From: Bacteroidota bacterium
Lineage (GTDB): Bacteria; Bacteroidota; Rhodothermia; Rhodothermales; Rubricoccaceae
Assembly: GCA_022564455.1 (NCBI GenBank)
Contig: JADFLK010000030.1
Span: 1-10,926 of the forward strand
Length of the DNA stretch: 10,926 nucleotides
Reading direction: 5' to 3'
Positions 5,802 through 10,926 of the stretch are shown piece after piece. The notes under the pieces were generated by a model. That model worked only from the letters and a program-made list of their open reading frames with translations. It ran no database searches and was not told the DNA's origin. Each line of letters opens with the position of its first letter. Within the stretch, counting starts at the first letter, position 1. The position numbers were made by a program, and so were the translations under genes.

Positions 5802-6104
5802 TTAACGAAAGAGGCCGCGTACGGCAGACACCAAAAGAGCGAGAATGGCCAGGCCAAACATGGCAATGGCCGTAAATACGACCGCCACCTCCGTAGTCGT
5901 GACGTATTTACCGTTGATCGGCGGGTAGCCATCCGGATTGGCGATCGCGAGGGAAATCAGGAAAACGACGAGCGCCAGAGCCATGCTTCCCATGGCGATG
6001 TAGTTCTTGCGCCCAAGAATCAACCCGCGGAGGCCGAAACCGACCATCATGAGCACGCAAAGCACAATCAAGGCCTCACTCAGATACATGATAAAGGTGA
6101 TCAT
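5802..6104 (-). CDS. Small three-helix membrane protein in the exb cluster (unrecognised)
   Basis: This 100-residue, very hydrophobic protein has three likely transmembrane helices (about 5-30, 37-55 and 73-97). A short polar loop, NPDGYPPINGKYVTTTE, lies between the last two and, from the arrangement, is probably periplasmic. I do not recognise a named family. Its position between exbB (95 bases upstream) and the first exbD (58 bases downstream), all on one strand, suggests an accessory component of the ExbB/ExbD motor complex. That is inference from context only. ATG at 6104 is the longest start; a second ATG at 6089 would remove five residues, and neither has a Shine-Dalgarno. Good coding character on the same strand as its neighbours and clear membrane topology make it a real gene rather than a chance ORF. 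Confidence 0.72.
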   Translation of the reverse strand: MITFIMYLSEALIVLCVLMMVGFGLRGLILGRKNYIAMGSMALALVVFLISLAIANPDGYPPINGKYVTTTEVAVVFTAIAMFGLAILALLVSAVRGLFR

Positions 6105-6199
6105 ATCAATTGGGGGAGAAAGGGTCCAACAGAGTCAGAAGCGTGGCGGCGTGGGCTGGGATTAGCCGGCCCCGCTCGCCTGCGCTGCTGTACGATGGG

Positions 6200-6940
6200 T
6201 CACGCGCCTTCGTCGCTCGTAGTCGAAGCGTCGGGCGCGCTACGGACGGGACGGCCCATGGTCATCATGGCCAGCGCGTCGATAAGCTCGACGGAGGCCT
6301 CCTCCATCTCCGCTACAATGCGGTCGATCTTCGAGACCGCGTAGTTGTAGAAAATCTGCAGGATGATGGCGACGATGAGACCGGCAACCGTGGTGATGAG
6401 GGCCACCTTGATGCCGTTGGCCACGAGGCTCGGTGAGATGTCGCCGGCTTGTTCAATGGCATCGAAGGCGAGGATCATTCCCCAAACCGTACCGAGGAAG
6501 CCAAACATCGGGGCGAGCGAGATGAAGAGGCTCAGCCAGACGAGGCCGCGCTCGAGGAAGCTCATTTCGATTGAGCCGTAGGCAACCACAGCTTTCTCGA
6601 CGGCATCCATGCCCTCGTCGAAACGAAGAAGGCCGGCCTGCACCACGGAAGCGACGGGGCCGCGCGTGTTGGCACAAACCTCCTCGGCCTGCGAGACACC
6701 GCCATCACCAGTCTCGAGCGCCTCCTTGACGCTGCTCATGAGCTTCCGGGTGTTGACGTCGGAGCGGTTGAGCGAAATGATGCGCTCGAAGGAGATGGCA
6801 AGGCCAATCACAAGACAGATGAGTACCGGCCACATAAAGCCGCCTTCATTGCCTTCGTTGAACCGCTGGACCAACATGTTGGTGAACCCGGCATCATTTG
6901 CGGCGGCGTCCTGCAGTAGCAGCAGCGCGTAGAGCGTCAT
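6200..6940 (-). CDS. exbB: ExbB/TolQ/MotA-family proton channel protein
   Basis: This 246-residue protein is the channel subunit that, with ExbD, forms the inner-membrane proton-driven motor. It has an N-terminal segment (1-30), a first transmembrane helix (about 36-53, ending with the usual FERI), and a cytoplasmic domain. Two more helices carry the family signatures: LAPMFGFLGTVWGMILAF, then ANGIKVALITTVAGLIVAI. Length is normal for the family. The start was chosen as ATG 6940 because GGAGG at 6947-6951 lies six bases upstream. A longer reading from TTG 6946 would put the start directly against that Shine-Dalgarno. It heads the cluster exbB, small membrane gene, exbD, exbD, and is the only gene of the four with a strong Shine-Dalgarno. 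Whether the system energises TonB-type transport or Tol-type envelope maintenance cannot be decided, since no TonB, TolA, TolB or Pal gene is visible. Confidence 0.93.
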   Translation of the reverse strand: MTLYALLLLQDAAANDAGFTNMLVQRFNEGNEGGFMWPVLICLVIGLAISFERIISLNRSDVNTRKLMSSVKEALETGDGGVSQAEEVCANTRGPVASVVQAGLLRFDEGMDAVEKAVVAYGSIEMSFLERGLVWLSLFISLAPMFGFLGTVWGMILAFDAIEQAGDISPSLVANGIKVALITTVAGLIVAIILQIFYNYAVSKIDRIVAEMEEASVELIDALAMMTMGRPVRSAPDASTTSDEGA

Positions 6941-7008
6941 AGTCAACCTCCAAAGGGAGCGTAAGAATTGGGCGAAAGGGGAAGAGCCCCGCCATGCGGC
7001 GAAGCCGA

Positions 7009-7067
7009 GGCACGCCGAAGCGAGCGAAGTGAGCCGGCGTCCTCAGTGAGTAAGGAGTCGGCGTGCC
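7009..7067. repeat. Extragenic inverted repeat in the exbB leader
   Basis: The perfect 10-base arms GGCACGCCGA (7009-7018) and TCGGCGTGCC (7058-7067) can be extended with mismatches. The interior holds smaller palindromes, such as GCCGGC (7033-7038) and CTCAGTGAG (7042-7050), and the patterned CGAAGCGAGCGAAGTGAGC. The composition resembles REP-like elements often found between genes. It lies 70 bases upstream of the exbB start, so it would be in the exbB leader if the promoter at 7080-7108 is real. Confidence 0.5.
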
Positions 7068-7079
7068 GCGAGGCTCCCC

Positions 7080-7108
7080 AATATCCCCACTGGGGTTGAT
7101 AATGTCAA
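7080..7108 (-). promoter_or_regulatory. Possible sigma-70-like promoter of the exb cluster
   Basis: On the minus strand TTGACA (7108-7103) is followed after 17 bases by GATATT (7085-7080), a perfect -35 and a 4-of-6 -10 match. It is 140 bases upstream of the exbB ATG. Primary promoters of the suspected phylum usually follow TTG and TAnnTTTG boxes instead, and no match to that -7 box is present here, so confidence is low. Confidence 0.25.
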
Positions 7109-7144
7109 CGCAGATTGAAGAGCGTGCGATCGCGCCTCCGCCAA

Positions 7145-7194
7145 CCCCTTGTTCCTTGACCGGCAAGGGGCGATGAAGTTGCCTCGATCGCCCC
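7145..7194. repeat. Two overlapping, mutually exclusive inverted repeats after the S41 peptidase gene
   Basis: CCCCTTG (7145-7151) can pair with CAAGGGG (7164-7170). GGGGCGAT (7167-7174) can pair with ATCGCCCC (7187-7194). The two stems share bases 7167-7170, so only one can form at a time. They lie just past the stop of the peptidase gene (7246) and could act in transcript ending, though neither has a T-run on the minus strand. Confidence 0.4.
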
Positions 7195-7245
7195 GATGAA
7201 TGTCAAATTTCTTGCCTTTGCGGGTAGCCGGCACCAGGACTCTCG

Positions 7246-8946
7246 TCACTGCCCCGGCCGGGCCACGGCCAGATCGGATGCGGCGCCCCAGAGCTTCATC
7301 GCCTCGACGAGCGTCTTGTCAATACGGCCGACGACGGGGTAGAACGCCTCCACACCAAACAGGCGGCGAGCCATGAACGCCTTGATACGCGTTTCGATGT
7401 CGCTACGCGAGGCCATCGCCTCCGAGCGCACAAGAACCGGATCGTCCGACTCCTCAGCGGGACGTGCATCCACTACATCTATCCCCTGCTGCCCGGCATA
7501 TGCAAGGAACGAGGCGAACGTCTCGTCGTCGATTGTGTAACTGCGGGTGAACTCATTTTCCCTTCCCTGCCACTGTTGGCGAAAGCTGTCGCCCAGCCGG
7601 GAAAGGCGTGTGCGGGCAAAGCCGTCATCCAGCCTGCGGCCGATGACCATGCGCAACGCAGCATCCACGGTGTCGAGCCGGACGAGATAGTCGGGCAGAA
7701 TGCCGCCGCCGCCGAAGACGAGGCGCCCGGAATCCGTTGTGAAAGTAAGCGAATCAGGCACGAGGCCTCCGAAGCGGGAAACATCGACGAGGCCCTGATT
7801 GCTTGCGTCTTCCATCATTTCGCGGACTTCCCGCTTGGCCTCGAAATAGGCCGAGTCGTCGTCGCCGTTCTCGTAGTGCGTCTGGATGAGCCGCCCGGAT
7901 GGCGTGAAATAGCGCGAGACCGTCATTTGCAGAACGCTTCCATCCGTGAGGCCGAACTGCTGCTGAACGAGGCCTTTGCCGAACGAGCGCCGCCCAACAA
8001 TGAGGGCGCGGTCGTGATCCTGAAGGGCCCCCGCGACGATCTCTGAGGCCGAGGCCGAGTTCTCGTCCACCAGCACGATAACCGGCTGTGTTTCAAACAA
8101 TCCGCCCGCCGTGGCGCGGTACTCGCGGTTGTTGCCGCGGTGGCGGCTGTCGGTGTAGACCACCATCTCACCGGCCGCGAGGAACTCGTCCGCGATGCGC
8201 CAGGCCTGCTCCAGCAAGCCCCCGGCATTGCCGCGCAGGTCCAGGATCAGCCGATCCATTCCCTGCGCTTGCAGGTCGCGTATGGCTTCGAGAAGCTCCG
8301 AATGGCTCGTCCGCGCAAAACGCTGGAGCCGAATGTAGCCCGTACGGCCGTCCATCATGTAGGCCGCAATCACTGTTTCGAGCGGGATGCGGTCGCGGGT
8401 GATCTCGAAGGTCAGCGTCTCGTCGTAGCCGGGCCGCAGAACGTGTACGGTCACCTCCGTGCCGGATGGGCCTTTCAGATACTGCTGAACCAGCTCGTTC
8501 GTAAACCCGATGGCCGTGGTGTCGTTAATCTGAATGATGCGGTCGCCGGCATGCAGCCCAGCCTCGTCGCTCGGGCCGCCCGCAATGGGCATGAGCACGG
8601 CCAACGTGTCTCGGCCGTCCGGCCCCTCAATCAACTCGAAATAGATGCCAATTCCCTCGAACGAGGCGTCGAAGCTCTCGCGGACGCTCCGCATCTCGTC
8701 CGCATTGATGTACACGGAGTGCGGGTCCAATTCGGCCAGCATCCCTTCAATCGCGGCCTCGGCCAACTCCGACGAGTCCACCGGCTCAACGTAACTGCGC
8801 GTGATGAAGTTGTAGGCTTCCTCGATCTTGCGGAAGTTCTCGAAGTTGCTGTTGCCCGAGGCGACATCGCGAATCTGGAAGCCAAGGAGAATGCCGAGCA
8901 TGAGCACACCGGCAACAAGCATGTACGGAAAGCGGCGCAGCTTCAT
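7246..8946 (-). CDS. S41 family C-terminal processing peptidase (CtpA/Prc type)
   Basis: This 566-residue envelope serine protease belongs to the CtpA/Prc family, which cuts proteins near their C-termini in the periplasm. Order of domains: basic N-terminus and a signal anchor (about 6-25), helical region with EGMLAELDPHSVYI (67-80), PDZ domain (about 90-185, GxxAGL..GDRIIQIN), and the protease core. Catalytic residues fit the Ser/Lys dyad: Ser299 in ENSASASE, Lys324 in SFGKG, exactly 25 apart as in the family, and Gln328. LDLRGNAGG (235-243) is also typical. Residues from about 395 to 566 form a C-terminal extension with no domain I recognise; similar tails occur in Bacteroidota relatives. 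I start at ATG 8946, just before the signal anchor. GTG 8973 would add nine polar residues; neither has a Shine-Dalgarno. It is divergent from the PolX-like gene. Confidence 0.93.
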   Translation of the reverse strand: MKLRRFPYMLVAGVLMLGILLGFQIRDVASGNSNFENFRKIEEAYNFITRSYVEPVDSSELAEAAIEGMLAELDPHSVYINADEMRSVRESFDASFEGIGIYFELIEGPDGRDTLAVLMPIAGGPSDEAGLHAGDRIIQINDTTAIGFTNELVQQYLKGPSGTEVTVHVLRPGYDETLTFEITRDRIPLETVIAAYMMDGRTGYIRLQRFARTSHSELLEAIRDLQAQGMDRLILDLRGNAGGLLEQAWRIADEFLAAGEMVVYTDSRHRGNNREYRATAGGLFETQPVIVLVDENSASASEIVAGALQDHDRALIVGRRSFGKGLVQQQFGLTDGSVLQMTVSRYFTPSGRLIQTHYENGDDDSAYFEAKREVREMMEDASNQGLVDVSRFGGLVPDSLTFTTDSGRLVFGGGGILPDYLVRLDTVDAALRMVIGRRLDDGFARTRLSRLGDSFRQQWQGRENEFTRSYTIDDETFASFLAYAGQQGIDVVDARPAEESDDPVLVRSEAMASRSDIETRIKAFMARRLFGVEAFYPVVGRIDKTLVEAMKLWGAASDLAVARPGQ

Positions 8947-9129
8947 GGAGTCGGAAGTAGAATGGGGGGGCACAGAATTAAACGTGGTGGGGGAAACGGA
9001 TGGGATATGCTGGTTCGTGCCTACGGGCGGAATCTAGGGATGTTCGCGAGGCAAGGCACTTAAACTCCTCCCTGTCTGAAGGGCGGCGCATCGCGGCGCG
9101 GCGCGGGCAAGCGTGAAGATTATCGTGCA

Positions 9130-9146
9130 GAGCTTGCGAGGCGGAG
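9130..9146 (+). repeat. Direct repeat GAGCTTGCGAGGCGGAG, copy 1
   Basis: This 17-base sequence is identical to that at 9293-9309. A shorter related string, GCGAGGCGAGCGGGG, is in the repeat at 2864-2911, and all copies lie outside genes, suggesting pieces of one dispersed extragenic repeat. Confidence 0.6.
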
Positions 9147-9238
9147 TGTAGGTATACGTTTGGGCAAGAAGCCCGATCCGTCATCTGCATGAGGCACGTC
9201 GCCTGGACGTCGCAAACCCCCACCCCACTACGCGGAGA

Positions 9239-9257
9239 GCCCCCTTGGAAAGGGGGC
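9239..9257. repeat. Perfect hairpin GCCCCCTT-GGA-AAGGGGGC
   Basis: Eight-base arms with a three-base loop lie midway between the two divergent genes. No T-run follows on either strand, so it does not look like a conventional terminator. It neighbours the next hairpin and the second copy of the direct repeat. Confidence 0.5.
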
Positions 9258-9270
9258 AGTTCTTACACCC

Positions 9271-9309
9271 CTCCCTCCGCGAGGGAGATGCCGAGCTTGC
9301 GAGGCGGAG
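9271..9309 (+). repeat. Hairpin CTCCCTC-CGC-GAGGGAG plus direct repeat copy 2
   Basis: A 7-base-stem hairpin (9271-9287) is followed six bases later by the second copy of GAGCTTGCGAGGCGGAG (9293-9309). CCTCCGC near the hairpin apex is also close to complementary to GCGGAGG at the end of the direct repeat, so a longer alternative fold is possible. Confidence 0.5.
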
Positions 9310-9414
9310 GGTGTTGCCCGCATCCCAATAGTCACCACCCCCTGCCGTGCTGCAAGTGGTAGCTGGTGCTAATTTCGACGCGAAGAAAAAACAACCCAGC
9401 TACGCCAGTCTAGC

Positions 9415-10926
9415 ATGACCAACAAGGCCATTGCCCAGCAACTCAAGCTTGCCGGCAACCTCGTCGAGCTATCCGGCGGCAACCCGTTCAAGGCGAGGGC
9501 CTTTGGAAGCGCGGCGCGGGCCGTGGAGAAACTGGAGGGGCCTGCCGCCGATCTCGCAAAAGCCGGCACGCTCGACGAAACCTATGGGATCGGGAAAAGC
9601 ATCACGCGCGACATCGCCGAACTCGTGGAGACTGGTGAACTGGCTTCCGTGACGGAGATGCTCGCTGCCATCCCGCCCGGCTTGTTGGACGTGCTGGAGG
9701 TGAAGGGTCTCGGCCCAAAGAAGGTCCGCGCGCTGTGGCAGGAGATCGATATCACTTCTCTCGATGACTTGCAGGCCGCCGCCGTAACCGGACGTCTCGC
9801 AGAGCTGCCAGGCTTCGGCTCGAAGACTGCGGAAAACGTCCTCACCTCGATTGCGAAATTGCAGGAGTATGCCGGGAAGGTCCACTACGGGCAGATCCAC
9901 GACGACATCACTGGCCTGGTGGAAGCGCTGCAAGGCGCAGACGGCCTTGCGAACGTAGAAGCAACGGGAGACTTCCGCCGGCAGCTTGACGTGGTGGATG
10001 TGGTTGAACTGGTTATTGAGGGAGATCAGGAAGCCATCTTGAACGTGCTGGCATCAAACGGTTGCTCGATGGAGGACGCTGAAGGAGATTCGCCTCTGCA
10101 CGGCCAGACATCTTTCGGGCTTCCACTTGCCGTCCACATCGCCACACCCGACTCGTTCGGAACGATCCTCTGGGCGACAACAGGCTCAGAGGAGCACGTT
10201 GAGGCGTTCACCGAGCGCTTTGGCGAACCGGGAAACACCGACGACGAGGAACTCATCTACGACAACGCGGGCTTGCGCGAGATCCCGCCTTCCTTGCGCG
10301 AAGGCCTGGGCGAGATCAATGCCGCCGAAGAGGATATCCTACCTGACTTGCTCACGCTGGCGGACCTTAAAGGCACCCTCCACAACCACACCACCTACAG
10401 CGACGGCGCGCACACCCTCCGTGAAATGGCCGGCGCGGCGCGAGCCATGGGGCTGGAGTACTTCGGTGTGTGCGACCACAGCCGGAGCCTGCAAATTGCC
10501 CACGGCCTCCCCATCGAAAAGCTGATGGAGCAGCTCGACGCCATCGCGGAGCTAAACGAAGAGTACGCCAACGACGGCGGCCCGCCCTTCCGGATTTTTT
10601 CGGGTACGGAATGCGATGTCCTGCCTGACGGATCGATGGACTACCCGGACGAGGTTCTCGAAAAGCTGGACGTGGTCGTGGCGAGCATCCACACCAACTT
10701 CGGGCTCTCCGAGGCGAAACAAACCCAGCGGATGCTGAACGCCGCGGCGAATCCGCACGTGGACATCCTGGGGCACCTCACCGGACGCCTCCTCCTCAAA
10801 CGCGACGGCTACCCGATCAACCACGAGGCCGTCATTGAGGCGTGCGCAGAAACCAACACGTGTATCGAACTGAACGCCAACCCCTGGCGGCTCGATCTTG
10901 ACTGGCGCTGGATCCGCCGAGCTACC
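9415..10926 (+). CDS. PolX-like HhH/PHP protein with degenerate polymerase site (runs off right edge)
   Basis: The first 504 residues of a bacterial PolX-type protein, usually about 570 long: a family X polymerase fused to a PHP phosphoesterase/exonuclease. The 8-kDa-like domain has YGIGKSI (57-63). Further HhH motifs are KGLGPKKV (97-104) and LPGFGSKTAENV. The polymerase domain is recognisable from GDFRR (185-189) and PDSFG...TGSEEHV, but the expected GDIDxL motif reads VDVVEL. The DxD pair aligns with Val196 and Glu198, and the third Asp with Ala239. Nucleotidyl transfer is therefore unlikely. The PHP domain is intact as far as seen: HNHTTYSDG (323-331), CDHS (353-356), Glu399, SIH (424-426), His454 and ELNANPWRLDL (485-495). 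It probably retains metal-dependent 3'-5' exonuclease or phosphatase activity in repair. The ATG is fixed by similarity of the N-terminus; no Shine-Dalgarno is visible. Confidence 0.88.
   Translation, partial: MTNKAIAQQLKLAGNLVELSGGNPFKARAFGSAARAVEKLEGPAADLAKAGTLDETYGIGKSITRDIAELVETGELASVTEMLAAIPPGLLDVLEVKGLGPKKVRALWQEIDITSLDDLQAAAVTGRLAELPGFGSKTAENVLTSIAKLQEYAGKVHYGQIHDDITGLVEALQGADGLANVEATGDFRRQLDVVDVVELVIEGDQEAILNVLASNGCSMEDAEGDSPLHGQTSFGLPLAVHIATPDSFGTILWATTGSEEHVEAFTERFGEPGNTDDEELIYDNAGLREIPPSLREGLGEINAAEEDILPDLLTLADLKGTLHNHTTYSDGAHTLREMAGAARAMGLEYFGVCDHSRSLQIAHGLPIEKLMEQLDAIAELNEEYANDGGPPFRIFSGTECDVLPDGSMDYPDEVLEKLDVVVASIHTNFGLSEAKQTQRMLNAAANPHVDILGHLTGRLLLKRDGYPINHEAVIEACAETNTCIELNANPWRLDLDWRWIRRAT

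Larger units (their letters stand above)
6941..7245. other. Intergenic region between ctpA-like gene and exbB, repeat-rich
   Basis: I see no credible gene in these 305 bases; the short ORFs have no recognisable similarity and no ribosome binding sites. The region contains a possible sigma-70-like promoter for exbB (7080-7108), a repeat hairpin cluster (7009-7067), and two overlapping inverted repeats downstream of the peptidase gene (7145-7194). Confidence 0.6.
8947..9414. other. Divergent intergenic region between S41 peptidase and PolX-like gene, repeat-rich
   Basis: These 468 bases contain no supported gene and no tRNA that I can fold. They hold two copies of a 17-base direct repeat (9130-9146 and 9293-9309) and two tight hairpins (9239-9257 and 9271-9287). 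The region has to contain both divergent promoters; I cannot identify them confidently. Confidence 0.55.

Noticed and set aside
5799..6344. Plus-strand 181-residue ORF and the overlapping 6110-6436 ORF
   Set aside because: Both lie antisense to the small membrane protein and exbB, with no similarity to known proteins.
6941..6946. Longer exbB start at TTG 6946
   Set aside because: It would leave no spacing from the GGAGG at 6947-6951, while ATG 6940 has an ideal six bases.
7043..7249. Minus-strand 68-residue ORF whose GTG start overlaps the peptidase stop (GTGA)
   Set aside because: The overlap suggests translational coupling, but the protein has no recognisable motif, no Shine-Dalgarno, and covers the inverted repeats; it looks like chance.
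8140..9063. Plus-strand 307-residue ORF
   Set aside because: It is antisense to the S41 peptidase and mirrors its codon pattern; no own motif.
9120..9410. Possible tRNA or structured RNA gene in the spacer
   Set aside because: No cloverleaf with TTC-type T-loop and acceptor pairing could be found; the folding potential is explained by simple hairpins and repeats.
1..10926. CRISPR array, transposase or phage genes
   Set aside because: No regularly spaced repeats and no such proteins in any frame; the only repeats are extragenic palindromes and one 17-base pair of direct repeats.

Overview
The window looks like a stretch of chromosome from a bacterium of the Bacteroidota/Rhodothermota side of the tree. 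The best single marker is the DUF4293 membrane protein, a family I know only from that group. Paired ExbD proteins behind an ExbB, a PolX/PHP protein and an EamA transporter fit. Most genes also lack a Shine-Dalgarno sequence, as is usual there, and the DNA is GC-rich. This placement is inference from family content; no rRNA or other phylogenetic marker is present. I see no insertion sequence, phage gene, tRNA, rRNA or CRISPR array.

Layout, left to right. (1) The N-terminal part of a RecQ helicase runs leftward off the edge (1-558, minus). (2) A 330-base divergent intergenic region carries an inverted repeat near recQ, a 24-codon ORF with a strong Shine-Dalgarno, and a GC-rich hairpin followed by a T-run. 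It leads into (3) a family 2 glycosyltransferase (891-1919, plus). (4) This converges, with 2 bases between stop codons, on an EamA/DMT permease (1922-2830, minus). (5) After a short region of hairpin repeats come a DUF4293 protein and an NAD-type isocitrate dehydrogenase, both minus. (6) A strong rho-independent terminator (4633-4654) closes an upstream minus-strand cluster: exbB, a small three-helix membrane protein, exbD, exbD. (7) Further upstream on the same strand is an S41 C-terminal processing peptidase. (8) A repeat-rich 468-base region separates it from a divergent PolX/PHP protein that runs off the right edge (9415-10926, plus).

How the genes work together. The exbB/exbD cluster should form a proton-driven inner-membrane motor of the TonB/Tol type, but no TonB or TolA partner is visible here. 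The S41 peptidase is an envelope protease. Isocitrate dehydrogenase belongs to the TCA cycle. RecQ and PolX/PHP are DNA repair proteins at opposite ends of the window.

Two observations stand out. First, the isocitrate dehydrogenase frame is interrupted by an amber codon exactly where the family has a conserved Glu, and the reading frame continues beyond it with a plausible family C-terminus. Second, the PolX-like protein keeps its HhH and PHP motifs but has lost all three Asp residues expected at the polymerase active site.
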